Positions 36,747-48,340 are shown, counted from the first letter of the stretch. The stretch is DNA of 64,000 bases from Culex pipiens pallens (GCF_016801865.2 NC_068937.1:125945429-126009428), one strand, 5' to 3'. The notes: a model not told the origin generated them from the sequence alone. Made by a program: numbers and translations.

Positions 36747-37599
36747 ATGTTAAGAGAGTATTTGAATGGAACAAGGAATGTGATGACATTATTTGATTAA
36801 CTTCTTTCATTGTTTAATGCCTCTTAATTTTCATTTACATAAGGATAGAAGCATTTTACATTTAGTGATTATTTTTTCATTACAATTTACTATTTCTGGA
36901 CCCTGAATTCAGAACCATCATTGACAGTCATTGTCCCAAAAGTGAAAGAAACCATCTACCACCTTAATAAATATCATTGAAAGATCTTGATTGAGATTGA
37001 GTACCCTGCAATCACATGATAAAAAGAGCACCTTACATTTACTCCACTTTTTAGTTAGATACTATCTTTACACAGAGCTCACACTTGCTACAAAATGTTT
37101 TGTTTTAAAGTAAGCGTGAGTCCCGTGTTAAAACTGACAGTTCGTCACTTTGTGGTTTGACTTTGTCAAATCAACGAGGAACAAACTAAAAAGTTTCAAA
37201 CAAGAAAGTGACCAATCACCGGGGGTTTAAATTGAGTACCCCCATTGCTTTTGTTTCAGAGACAAAGGCGGAATGATACCTTTTGAATGATTTCTTTCAT
37301 TTTTGAGCGACTTATCACACAATCATATGGACCCCTAGACACTGCTCTTCTAGATGTCTGATCCAGATAGAAGTTAACATTTGATGACTTTTTTTTTATC
37401 TCAAAAGTTGTTCATGATCAAAGTCACTCATGAGTACCAAATGAATTCAGTTCGATCGGTGCTTCGTATCAGACACCTTTTTGATCATCGTCTATCACAT
37501 TACCGTATAATAAAAGCAAACGAAACATGCAAACAAAACAACTTAACCATGATCAAACTCCCCCTCAAAGCAAACATTATTTCACGCGGCCAGTGAGCA
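36747..37599. other. Repeat-derived sequence, no gene
   Basis: The part at 37015-37225 is the inverted partner of 14396-14615. The remainder is AT-rich with short shadow ORFs. Confidence 0.4.
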
Positions 37600-37960
37600 A
37601 CTAAATAATACCCACTTTCCTATGCAAATTAACCCTCACTGCTCTCTTTTCCATCTCATTCTCAATAACGCACCTTGAACGCAAACGCACACAAACCCCC
37701 CGCGACCGGTTCACCGATGCATCAATTAAACCTCCCGATGCAAATTTAATTACTCGCCGTGAAGTGGCGCGTAATTAACCTCACGCTCACTCGGCTCGAT
37801 CGATTGAGTTCACGCGCCGATCAGGTTGCGATCACACAGCGATGAACACAAACAAAGCGGGACTCACGGAACGCTCCGCGAGAGAGTGAGTGACGCCGAG
37901 CAAGATCAAGTGAGAGCTAGTGTGAAGTTTGGTACAGAGAGAGGAGAGCGAATGCGGGGA
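37600..37960. promoter_or_regulatory. Putative cis-regulatory block with homeodomain and octamer motifs
   Basis: Within 160 bp are two ATGCAAAT octamers (37622-37629 and 37738-37745), CAATTAAA (37723-37730), TTTAATTA (37745-37752) and TAATTAA (37772-37778). CpG-rich sequence and several GAGAG motifs follow to 37960. The block is free of recognisable transposons, in contrast to its surroundings. No TATA/Inr pair was found, so enhancer is more likely than promoter. Confidence 0.35.
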
Positions 37961-38079
37961 GCAGTGTTGTCAAATCGAAATTGAGCTTATTATGGGAACA
38001 ATTTTAAAATAGTTTCGATTACCTGAAGGTTTATTAATTTAAAATATCAACGTACAAACATGTCTGTAAAAATATTCTG

Positions 38080-38277
38080 CACAGTAAAAAATAATGTAAA
38101 TTTGGAAGCTGTAATTTTGGAAGGTTGAATATTAACTCTTTTATGATGTAATTTTACCTCAATTTAGACTGAAAAAGTGACATTACACCAGGAAAGTGGT
38201 AAAATTACACCTTTTTCTGACATAAAAGATGTACCCCTTCCCAGATGTAATATTACTTTGATTTTTTTTTCTATGTG
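38080..38277. mobile_element. CACAG-ended MITE, copy 1
   Basis: Starts CACAGTAAAAAATAATG and ends TTTTTTTTCTATGTG. Internal phrases GGAAGGTTGAATATTA and CAGATGTAATATTAC are shared with the nested pair at 40463-40884. Confidence 0.7.
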
Positions 38278-38536
38278 TGTATGTCTGTGTATTTGTCTAA
38301 AATTGAAATGTTTCAATTTAAAGCCATAGAAATCCATAAAAAATGCGTTTTTAAGCATTTAAAGACTAATGGAAAAAGTTGAGGATGATATTTTTTTTAC
38401 AAAATATCAGTTTAATGAAGTTTTTCAAAATTCTGTGTACCTCAAAAAATGTCTGACACAAGATCAAATGTCTGTGAAACAAGGACAAATCTGTGCATCA
38501 GGTTTCCTTGCTTACAAACCAATAAATATAACTTAA

Positions 38537-40182
38537 GAGCAATTCCAGCTAAAATCAGGATTTTTTTGGTACTTTTGTACCCAACCCTCTCCGATTTCAA
38601 TGAAACTTTGTAGACATGTTATCCTAGGCCTATATAAGCCATTTTTGAGTATATGGAGCCAATAGTACTCGAAAATAACATTTGAGAAGGGCGTAAGGTA
38701 TTTAAACATTTTTGTATTTTGCAATTTAAAAATTACTGTATCTCGAAGCCGTTGCATCGTATCAAAAAAGTGGCCAAAGACAAACTTTCAGGAAATTGGA
38801 CGGGCTTTCTGAAAAAAAAAATACACTGAAACAAAAATACACGCCACTTCTATGAGATTTTTCAGTTTTTAAGTTTAAAAGTTGTGATGTCACGTTTTTT
38901 TTTTCGCTCAAAATTTTTGAGAAAATTGCCTAAAATGTTACAAAAAGACTCACGAAAAATGAATGGATGATATGACTCTTCTAAAAAAATACAAAAATCA
39001 TTTAATACAACTGTTTTTTTTTTTTTTGAAGAATGGTCTAAACGTCTAAATTTTTCAGAATCGTTAGTGGGAATCGATTCCCCAGACAATTTTACATAAA
39101 AGTCTCTATATTGTCCATTGCCCTAAGTCCAATCCTTGGGAATATACAGTGGTTTTAAAAATAAAAATGTTTAAAAAATAGGTTTTTTGTGGTTTTTGCC
39201 AATTTTTATATGACAGACTTGGTTTTTCAGTCTCGTAAATATTTTTACCGGAAAGCTCTCCAATTTCCCATAAGTTTGTCTTTGACAGCATTTCAATTAA
39301 TTGTATAGGCTTACAGATATAAGTTTGATTACATTGCTCACAACTGTAAATAGATTTTTTTTTTCAGTGTGGTAGAAACCTGGATAGTAAATAAGCTTAC
39401 GTAAATAATAAGACAAGTCAAATTGAAAAACTGTCAAAGGCAAACTTATGGGAAATGGGACGAGCTTTCCGGTAAAAATATTTACGAGACAGAAAAACCA
39501 AGTCTGTCATATAGAAATTGCCAAAAACCACCAAAAAACCTATTTTTTCAACATTTTTATTTTTAAACCCGCTGTATCTTCCCAAGGATTGGACATAGGA
39601 CAATGGTTAATATGGAGACTTTTATGTAAAATTGTCTGGGGAATCGATTCCCACTATCGATTCTGAAAAAAATTGACGTTTAGACCACTTTTCAAAAAAA
39701 CAGTTGTAGTAAATGATTTTTGTATTTTTTTAGGAGAGACATACCATCCTGCATTTTTCGTGAGTCTTTTTGTAACATTTTAGGCTATTTCCTCAAAAAT
39801 TTTGAGCGAAAAAAAACGTGACATCGCCATCAAATTTAACTTTTAAACATAAAAACTGAAAAATCTTATAGAAGTGGCATGTATTTTTGTTTCAGTGTAT
39901 TTTTTTCAGAAAGCCCGTCCAATTTCCTGAAAATTTTTCTTTGGCCACTTTTTGATACGATCCAACGGCTTCGAGATACAGTATTTTTTAAATTGCAAAA
40001 TACAAAAATATTTAAATACCTTACGCCCTTCTCAAATGTTATTTTCGAGTACTATTGGCTCCATATACACAAAAATGGCTTATATAGGCCTAGTATAACA
40101 TGTCTACAAAGTTTCATTGAAATGGGAGAGAGTCGGGTAGAAAAGTACCAGAAAAATTCCTGATTTGAGCTGGATGATACTC
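38537..40182. mobile_element. 1.65 kb palindromic element with TTAA target
   Basis: TTAA stands at 38533-38536 and 40183-40186. The two arms, about 770 bp each, are inverted copies from AGGCCTATATAAGCC and GGCTTATATAGGCCT near the ends to GGAAAGCTCTCCAATTTCCC and GGGAAATGGGACGAGCTTTCC near the centre, leaving a loop of about 110 bp around 39300-39415. No transposase. TTAA targeting is typical of piggyBac-type elements, although the ends do not resemble classical piggyBac. Confidence 0.8.
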
Positions 40183-40344
40183 TTAAAATTGCAAAAGTTA
40201 GTTAAAAAATAAAAGCATGACAGCGAGCGAGAGTGCAACTCTCTTTCTTCAAGATTCTTCCAGTCTCTTTCTTCAAGATTTTTTTTTGTTTCAATGAGTG
40301 ACTGGCATAAAAGGCATAGCAAAAAAACGATTCAATTTGACTTG

Positions 40345-40460
40345 ATTGAGATTGAGGATTGAATATTGAACATTGAACATTGAACATTGAAGATTGAATA
40401 TTGAAGATTAAAGATTGAAGATTAAAGATTTGATGATGAAAGATTTGACAGGTTGCAGAT
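40345..40460. repeat. Short tandem repeat of ATTGAAnATTGA type
   Basis: ATTGAACATTGAACATTGAA and later AAGATTAAAGATTGAAG phrases form a degenerate array with a period of about 9-10 bp. A related (GATTA)n tract occurs at the tail of the nearby SINE. Confidence 0.7.
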
Positions 40461-40462
40461 TG

Positions 40463-40884
40463 CACAGTAAAAAAACATGTAAATTTTAAAGTTTTAATTT
40501 TGGAAGGTTGAATATTACCACTTTTAAAATATTATTTTACCTCAATTACACAGAAAAAAATCATGGTAATATTACATCTGGGAAGGGGTACATCTTTTAT
40601 GTCAGAAAAAGGTGTAATTTTACCTCTGGAAATGTGTAATTTTACCACTTTTCTGGTGTAATGTCACTTTTTCAGTCTAAATTGAGGTAAAATTACATCA
40701 TCAAAGAGGTAATATTCAACCTTAAAAAATTACAGCTTATTTTTTTCTGTGTAGGACTGGAAAAGTGACATTACAACAGAAAAGGTGGTAAAATTACACA
40801 TTTACAGAGGTAAAATTACGCATTTTTTCTGACATCAAAAATGTACCTGTTCCCAGATGTAATATTACCATGTTTGCTTCTGTG
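40463..40884. mobile_element. CACAG-ended MITE, copy 2, split by a member of its own family
   Basis: Outer ends CACAGTAAAAAAACATG and TTGCTTCTGTG. After removing 40549-40751 and one TA, the sequence runs colinear with copy 1 through CTCAATT-AG-ACTG-AAAAGTGACATTAC. Confidence 0.75.
40549..40751. mobile_element. CACAG-ended MITE, copy 3, nested in copy 2
   Basis: Ends CACAGAAAAAAATCATGG and TATTTTTTTCTGTG with TA at 40547-40548 and 40752-40753. Its interior is an inverted version of the family sequence (TTACCACTTTTCTGGTGTAA, GAGGTAATATTCAACC). Confidence 0.8.
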
Positions 40885-40908
40885 TGAACATGTAGATTGA
40901 AAAATGAA

Positions 40909-41526
40909 TACGGGAGCGGCCGTGGCTGACTGGTTAAAGGTGTTCGCTTTGTAAGCGAATGGTTCTGGGTTCGATTCCCATCTGCTCCCAACGAGAAAGT
41001 TAAGAACACATGGATTGGTAAGCAAAAATGCTAACCACTAGGCCATGACGACTTGGTGAGCGTAGACTGGAATTAGGAATACTGTTACAGAGAGCGAGTT
41101 GTGGCGCTATAACCACGGCAAATAGTGTCCAGAGCATTCGTGGAAATACAATGTCCCATCCCAGAGGGTCCCGGAGTACCAAACATTCTTAGCTTGGAGC
41201 TCCCAACGAATACAACCAAATCTCGGATTGTATGGTGGTGTGTCCCCACGCTTCTTCCTCCCTGTCGATTCAGAATTGTGTTGTTGTTCGAACACTCTGT
41301 GCTCGAGCTCAATCCTAATTACGACTCATCTCTGCGATACGGCTTTACGCAGTAGGCCTGGCCGCTTTAACGCTTGTGATGTTTCAATGCATTCCGATGC
41401 CATGGCGCACTACAAATGTTGATAAATGACAAGAAGAGTGCTAGGCGTCATCTAACCTAAGGCACTCTCCAGGATCCCTTCGAAAGATTGGAAGCGCTAG
41501 GGTCTGATTAGATTAGATTAGATTAG
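40909..41526 (+). mobile_element. Long tRNA-derived SINE with 22-bp target duplication
   Basis: A perfect 22-bp repeat starting AACATGTAGATTGAAAAATG occupies 40887-40908 and 41527-41548. The element opens with GGGAGCGGCCG, has a pol III A box (TGGCTGACTGG, 40923-40933), an anticodon-like stem TTCGC/GCGAA around TTTGTAA, and a B box (GGTTCGATTCC, 40968-40978), then 500 bp of body and a (GATTA)n tail. At 618 bp it is long for a SINE. Open frames in the body show no reverse transcriptase. Confidence 0.85.
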
Positions 41527-41589
41527 AACATGTAGATTGAAAAATGAACATTGAAGATTGTAGATTAGATTAGATTAGAACATGTAGAT

Positions 41590-42926
41590 TAGGTTGGTCC
41601 AAATCCGGACTTTTTTGGGGCTACCCCCTGAAATCAAAGATTGACCCATCACTAGGCTAAATTCCAAATTTGAGCTCATTCTGACCACGGGAACCCCTCC
41701 CTCCAATCGCTTAATGTTTGTATGGGAAAAATCATCAAAATGTATGGAAAAAAGCAACTGTTTTACTTTTTTACCTGTGGAGGGCGCCATAGTTATCCGA
41801 TTCTTACCATTTCTCAAATGTAGAACCTTCATTAAATTTAGAACAACTTTCCCGAAGACACCATATTTTTAGGATTTTTTCCCGCGAAGTTATTAGCGCC
41901 CAAAACTGCAATTTTATTATAATTTTTATTCAGAATAGCAGGTTTGTTTTGAGATATATTTAGCATATAAATTATTAAATAATGTCAAAAATAAAAAAAG
42001 TGCGCTGAAAAAAATCATTTAAAGAAAATACAGCTTAGGCTCATTTAAAACAGCAAATGTCATGTGAACAGGGTTTGTTTGTTTTTCGAAGCATTACAAG
42101 CAGTTGTTCGTATATGCTAAAGAAACATGATAATGATTCAATTATTTAAAACAAATCTTCAGGTAATACAAATTTTGTTCCTTTAGGTATGATAAATTAA
42201 AATCCAAAACGTTTGCAATCTGGGTTGGGGCAGAACAGATGACAATCAATGGATGAAATAGTTCATCGAAATTTGTATTCTCTCTCACACGCTCTTATAA
42301 CATGATATCTATTGTTGTTCACATATTACATTTGATTTTATATCTCAATACAAACCGACTATTTTAGTTGAAAATTATAATTAACATGCCAGGAACGCAG
42401 CGTAGCGGATATCAAACGAAAACGACGACGACGACAAAAGTCCAAGCCGAGAAACAGAGCACGCGCTTGTAGGTAAACAGGCAGGCAGGCAGGCAGGCGA
42501 GCAAGCTCGTGAGAGAGTTTGAACCTGAGAAAGAGCACGTGCGTGTACGAATTAGAAATAAACATCGTTGTTAGGTAGCCCCTTACAGGTGGCCGCGCAA
42601 AAATGGTCAGTAATGGGCTCTAATAACTTCGCGGGAAAAAATCCTAAAAATATGGTGTCCTCGGGAAAGTTGTTCTAAATTTGATGAAGGTTCTACATTT
42701 GAGAAATGGTAAGAATCGGATAACTATGGCGCCCTCCACAGGTAAAAAAGAAAAACAGTTGCTTTTCTCCATACATTTTGATGATTTTTCCCATACAAAC
42801 TTTAAGCGATTGGAGGGAGGGGTTCCCGTGGTCAGAATTAGCTCAAATTTGGAATTTAGCCTAGTGATGGGTCAATCTTTGATTTCAGGGGGTAGCCCCA
42901 AAAAAGTCCGGATTTGGACCACCCTA
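41590..42926. mobile_element. Long inverted-repeat element, 1337 bp, unrelated core
   Basis: The arms at 41590-41903 and 42612-42926 are near-identical inverted copies of about 315 bp, ending TAGGTTGGTCC and GGACCACCCTA. ATGTAGAT is duplicated at 41582-41589 and 42927-42934. The 700-bp core is not inverted and includes a (GGCA)n tract near 42480. No transposase motif. The 8-bp duplication would suit hAT, but the ends are atypical. Confidence 0.75.
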
Positions 42927-43119
42927 ATGTAGATGAAGAATGAAGAATGCAGATTATGGATTTAAAATTAGTGATTGGAGATCTAAGAATATTGATTAAA
43001 GTTTGATAATAAAAGTCCTTTTAATTCAATTTTAATCTGCTCTGAGATGACACTCACACAGAAAAAAAAACTGGGAGCACTGCCCAAAGTGATGAGTGAT
43101 TTATTTCTAAAAACTCTTT

Positions 43120-43210
43120 CTCTCTCTTACTCTCGCGCTCTCTCCTGCGCTCATTCTCTCACCACTCGATCGCTCGTATAATAACGATCGCCGTAGACCG
43201 GCTCAGCTGC
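43120..43210 (+). promoter_or_regulatory. Candidate PHYHD1 promoter (TC-rich tract, TATA, Inr)
   Basis: A pyrimidine tract of CTCTCTC motifs (43125-43160, GAGA-factor type on the other strand) precedes TATAATAA at 43177-43184. TCAGCT follows with its A at 43205, 28 bases after the TATA start. A 222-nt leader leads to ATG at 43428. A second initiator-like ACAGTC lies at 43222-43227. CpG content rises here. Confidence 0.5.
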
Positions 43211-43427
43211 AGTTGACCAGTACAGTCCGGTGCGTGTCTTTCGGTCGGGTGTTCCAAATCGTGTGTCTCCCCGGTTTTGCTCGTGATCGACCGTTTGTTG
43301 TTGATTCAAGATAAGCTCACCCTGGTGGGCATTTGAGAAAGTTCAAGTTCGAGCTGATAAGTGGCGGCATAAGTGATAAGCCTCTTTTGTGCTCCGGAAA
43401 GTTCTTGGATCGTCATCGCCTAAAATT

Positions 43428-43451
43428 ATGAGAAACCTTCTCATTGATCAG
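43428..43451 (+). CDS. PHYHD1: PHYHD1 first coding exon (8 codons)
   Basis: ATG opens MRNLLIDQ and meets a donor, CAG/GTAAAT, after exactly 24 nt in phase 0. Joined to the phase-0 acceptor at 54485, it gives LIDQ-IREDGYAVVDDFLSP, which fits the start of PHYHD1-type dioxygenases, where a short helix precedes a DGxxVxxxFLS motif. No better ATG in frame exists just upstream of the 54486 exon, where the preceding sequence contains stops. The join spans an 11,034-nt intron filled with transposons and is inferred from phase, homology and the promoter upstream. Confidence 0.6.
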
Positions 43452-44429
43452 GTAAATTTCGCGTGGAAGAAACCGTTGCTCATCCGAGTATTTTTAGCCG
43501 TCGACAGCTAAAATGTGCAATTTTGTAAGCATTTTGGCTCACCTTTTTTTTTGTTTGGCTTTTTAAAGCAGTTTTGTGAACAGTTAGTAATTCGCTCGGT
43601 TTTAAGTTAGGGTTTTGGGGGTTTGAGGATGGGATAAGAGGGGGGAAGCTTTCAACGCAATCTTGTCCGTTATACGCAGGAAAATGGTACTTGTTGAAAT
43701 GGCAATCAAAGCATTTCCTCATTTTCCACAAACACACACAGTTTTTGGTTGGAGGAGGTTGTGGAGGAGGAGTTGTAGTGATTTTTGCCTCGTTTTCTCG
43801 CGTGAGCTATTTTTAGGTGGGTTTTGGGTTTTCGTGGTGGAGCGATTTTCCCGGCACCGGCACGAATGTTTTGGAAATTTTGCACACCTTCGGTTTTAGG
43901 AGGTGTTGAACGATTTGTTGTTAGGGTTTAGAGGTGAATATCAAGTGGATTCGGTATCAGCTGTTTTAGCTGGATGGTCAGTGCTAGTTTGGCTTTCAAT
44001 TTTCAAGGGGAACGTCTCACTTATGTTTTTTTAATTCGAGCTCAAAACCAAATTATTTATAACATATTTTTAGAAGTTTTACTTCCAAAATGAACACAAG
44101 TTCCCAGCAAGATTTTGGCTATTTTTGCAACAATTTTGCTCGAAAACAACACAGAATTCATTGTTTTGATCAGTTTTTATCAGTAACATTTAACTTTATT
44201 TAAACAATCGCAAATATGAATAGTTTAATAAGTTTTATAGCTACTTATCGCAATTTGATTTTTAAAATTTTCAGTCTTGTTTTAGCAACAGCAGAAAATC
44301 GCATAAAAAAATTACAAAAACCTGTTGGTTTTGTCTCACTTTTGCTCTCATAGCACGAGCTGTCAACACCAATTTAGTCACGTCAAAGAACATGCATTCT
44401 TGAAGCGCCATGTGTCACCTTTCCGATTA
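43452..44429 (+). other. Start of the 11 kb PHYHD1 intron, no repeats recognised
   Basis: Moderately complex sequence with GT-rich and T-rich tracts, no splice-bounded open frame. Regulatory content is possible near the promoter. Confidence 0.4.
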
Positions 44430-44670
44430 AAACCCACATTAAGCCATCAATGCACTCATAACCGGTAGCCGACCCCTCGACCAATCTCTTCCTCAACTTT
44501 GTCTGCCGGCGGCCGGCTGGCCCCCTTCACGACACGTTACGGTTCACGGTGCAGGTTACCGTAAAAGGCAACCCCGGGCGATCAACGCTCATATAAGGAG
44601 AGCTGATTACCGGCCCGGTAAGGGGGCTTACCTTTCTAGAAGGCTTCGAAAGCTCAGCCAACCGAATCTC
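44430..44670. promoter_or_regulatory. GC-rich intronic island with TATA-like and HSE-like motifs
   Basis: The island contains GCCGGCGGCCGGCTGGC, CATATAAGG (44590-44598), a GGTAAG/CTTACC inverted pair and TTCTAGAAGGCTTCGAA (44634-44650), which resembles heat-shock element modules with one base of extra spacing. It lies in the proposed PHYHD1 intron and is free of transposon hallmarks. Confidence 0.3.
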
Positions 44671-45714
44671 GCTGGTTTTTATTTGGTTGGGGCGCTGTCA
44701 GACGCCACTTAATTGTTCAATTTCAAATTAGCGTGATGGGTTTTCGAACAAGTTGAACTTGGATTGAAGTTGGGCGATTTTGATAGCTATAACGTCTCTA
44801 GTTTATACTTGTCCATCATTATCTAAATTTTTACCGATTTGAAAAAAAAAAAATATTTTTTCTTAATTGTTTTTCAAATTCCTTTTAATTTTCATGATTT
44901 TTTTTAACTTGTCTCTTTTTGTGTTTGATTCAATCACCCTTCTCAAAAATGTGTCTAGTTTGAGCAGCAGATATTCATAAACGAGATCGCAAAAAAGTGA
45001 ATTGAATTAAATCAGCCACTTCTGAGCTAATGTTTGGCGATGCCGCCGGTGTTATGTGGGAGCATGCCGGTTGACCTGGGTGGGAGACACTACGCTCAGT
45101 GTGGAATCGGACTGGGACGGATGTTGTGGGTAGAAGCTAGATTAATGGTCAAACATCGTGTCGAAGTGGTCTGAACAGAGGGAATGGAACATACGAGAGA
45201 GAACACGAGAAATAAAGCAAAATTATGTATTGTACTAGCAAAAATTCGGACAGTTTAAAAAATATGCATTCAATCCTCGAATTCTGAACAGTTTAGAAAA
45301 TGCCCATCATTGAAAATTTCATAGCAAATCGATGATTGGACAAAGATTTTCTCAATTTTTCATTTGCTGAACCCAATTGTGTATTGAAGTATTTTATAAA
45401 TGAGAGAGGAACAAAAAAAATATTTTAATAGAACAACCTTATCACAAAATCTCAAAGAAAAAGAAGGAAAAAATAAAAGAATATATTTTACAAATCTAAA
45501 ATAGATAAAATTCATCCGGATCAGGTCGGATATCAAAATTAACAATCCCACACCCAAAATTCCGAGTCGAGAGAATCGTTCCCTCAACAATTATTGAGAG
45601 CTCAGCGTCAAAATCGAGAGAATAATGCTACCAACTCACACCACCATAAAAATTAGTCCATTTAATAAATCTCCAACACGTGTCACTCAAGTGACCACTC
45701 TTTGTTCACCAAGC
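44671..45714. other. Intronic sequence, no gene recognised
   Basis: AT-rich with a short GC-richer part at 45030-45180. No repeat boundaries found. Confidence 0.35.
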
Positions 45715-45790
45715 TATGGTGGCCGGGGCCGATAAGTCATTGGGTTAGTCTGTCAAAGGTCTCTGGTTCGGTTCCCGTAGGCGACACTTT
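45715..45790 (+). repeat. tRNA-like SINE head, degraded
   Basis: GGTTCGGTTCC (45765-45775) fits a pol III B box and GGTGGCCGGGGCC with GATAAGTCATTGGG fits an altered A-box region. No full cloverleaf is possible. Confidence 0.4.
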
Positions 45791-45894
45791 TGATTTTTAG
45801 TTTTGACGGATGAACTTTTTTTTTGCAAATGAACCTCGAGAGAATTTTCGCCCATCCCGAGCTATGTTCTCTGTGTCCGTAAATGGTACCACTA

Positions 45895-48038
45895 CACGGA
45901 GAGACCGGCCGGGGCAAATCTAAGAAAATCTTGGTTAATTTAACTAAAAGTATGGGTTAATTTTTTAAACAGCTTTTTTTAACAATCGATTGTTGATTTT
46001 GTTAACCCGAAATTGCTGACCACCAGTAACTAAAATTAACTAAAAACATAGTTGGAATTGCCATTTTTGTTGGTTAAATGGTCGAAAAAAATTCTAGCAG
46101 TCAACTGCTAGAATATTTTTTCAGCAAATTAACTAATGTTTTTTTTGTTTTCAGCTGAAATATTGTGGAATATTCTGTTAAAACTGACATATTTTTCAAC
46201 ATTTTTCAACACTTTTTTTCGTTGTATCAACCGAAATATTTTTGCATGCAGCAAATTATTAGTGGTTTATAACAAAACATTTCTTAATTAGACATAATTT
46301 ATGTAAGTGTTGATAAATATTTTCTTTAATTATCTAACGATATAGGCTGTGCCGAATTTCTAGCTATATTTTAACTAATGTCTTACTTGAATACAGAAAA
46401 ATATTCGTACATGTAGTCAATAATTAGCTGTTGTTAGCAATATTTTTATTAAATTTGCAGTAAATTTTGTAATAATGCCTCACAAATTAATAATGAGTGT
46501 TTTTATTTTCGGATTTATTCTGCCTAAAAATTTAACGTCTTGTACTAATTTGTTTTTTTTTAAGTAAGTTGTTAAATTACTGTTAAAAAGCATCAAAACA
46601 AAACTTTGTTTAACTGTTATTTTAAAACATGTAAAGTTTGACTAATGTTTTAAAAAATTACGAATTCCTTAAAAATAGAAACCGAGCAAAATTTTCACCA
46701 AGTTTTAAGCTAATATTTTTATTATGTTGTATAAAATTGAGTGTTGTATTCATTTACCATCACTGTGAAATCATCCGATAAGTCATCATCATCTACAACG
46801 GTCTCAGGTTTAGTTATTTTTCTTATGATGGGACACAGAATTTTCACCAAAGTGAACCATTTGCTGCAAATAGACATGTGAAATTTATTAGTAATTTAAT
46901 TTAAAATTATTAATTTCGGCTATAAACTGAAAAAAAGAACGTAAATAAATGTAATTATAATGAGGGAAGAAGAAATATCAATAATGCTACTTACCAAGCT
47001 TGCATTAATTTAACAATTACTTTTGGCAACACAATTTCACTGCATTTGATTCAATTTATTCAACATACTCCGATTCCTGAAAAAAATATCATGAGTTTAA
47101 CTTACCAGTTTATTGAGCAGTCATATTGCATCAATACTTTCAAGATAATAATTATCTTCTTTTTTTTGATATTTTACTTCTTCTCTATTTTTATGTTGTC
47201 ATATGTACGCATTTCTATGTATTTTATAATTGATGATTCTGAAAAAAGAATGGTTCATTAAGATTTTATCCGTCGTAAGCACGAAGATTTTGAAAGATTC
47301 AGTTTTCTAATAAGAATCACAAAAGATTAATTATTGTGCAAAAAAAAACCCATACTTAATTGGATTAACCAACATTTTGTTAAATTTGCCCGAGCTGCTC
47401 TATCCGTTAAGAGTTGGCCCGCATCTCCCTTCTACCACATACTGTATGTGCTTCTACTGCCTTCTCTTTCCATCAATTATTCTTATAACGTGTTCAACTC
47501 ACTCGCATCAGAGGTCCTCATGGCGAAGGTTGTCCTCTTGCTCTTAATAGTTTATCACCTGCAAAGAAATCATCAAAAAACCTACTCACCATTCTACCTC
47601 CCCAGTTGCAACACTTCGATTTGCCACTTCAACATTAGCCAAATAGTGTAATTTTCACCTTTCACACCCTCTCACTTCATAATTAACAACACAAACTCAA
47701 CAAATCGACCGCTCTCGTTCAAATCCTGACTTCAAATAACAGACGTAAACAAACCCAAGTTCATCTTTTAAATATTCAACCAATTGTTATTTATATTCAA
47801 CCAACAAAATTTTTGATTTTCCTAAAACCAAGGCTAACAGTCGAGAACGTTCATTCGAGTTCGGGAAATCTGTTAGCTTTTTGCCTTTATCATTTTCAAC
47901 AAACAGGTTATTAAATTAATACTGAATTTTGGTTAATTTAACTGAAAATTGGCAGTGACAAGTACGTTTTTGTTAAAATTTACGAAAGTAAAATCAACAC
48001 TTTTGATTATTAAAATTTCTGGGCACAGTCTCTCCGTG
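45895..48038. mobile_element. TA-flanked element with CACGGAGAGAC ends, 2.1 kb
   Basis: CACGGAGAGAC at the left and GTCTCTCCGTG at the right are inverted, with TA at 45893-45894 and 48039-48040. Both sides also share TTGGTTAATTTAACT just inside the ends. The interior is AT-rich; the longest frame (105 codons near 47334) has no transposase motif. The ends resemble the smaller CACG hairpin MITEs. Confidence 0.65.
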
Positions 48039-48154
48039 TATACTCTCGCCTCGAGGCCATTATTCTCTCGGACTAGCGCTGCCCAGTTTTGGGTTGTGGT
48101 ATTCCGCTCTAGGATTTTTTTTGTTATTTTTTAATCATTTAAATACATATAGCT

Positions 48155-48340
48155 TTATCTCGGGCGAATCAGGACAGCGGGTTCGGCCATGGCTTTGTAC
48201 AATATTTCGCTGTTTTTGATTGACATACACAGAACAACAAAATTAGTTCATCCTCTTCCAAATTTGAAGCTTATTTGTGCTCCGAAAACTGCTGTCCCTA
48301 TTCAGACTGTAGTCTTTATTCGCCCCAGTTGACGGAATAT
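48155..48340. mobile_element. CCGTAATCTGGGG-family MITE, copy C
   Basis: GTCCCTATTCAGACTGTAGTC and TTCGCCCCAGTTGACGG at the right, with CGGGCGAATCAGGACAG at the left, match the family ends in inverse orientation. It is diverged. Confidence 0.6.

Noticed and set aside
40915..40990. Functional tRNA-Thr (TGT) gene
   Set aside because: Spacing before the A box is too long for a cloverleaf and the sequence is the head of a 618-bp SINE with 22-bp duplication.
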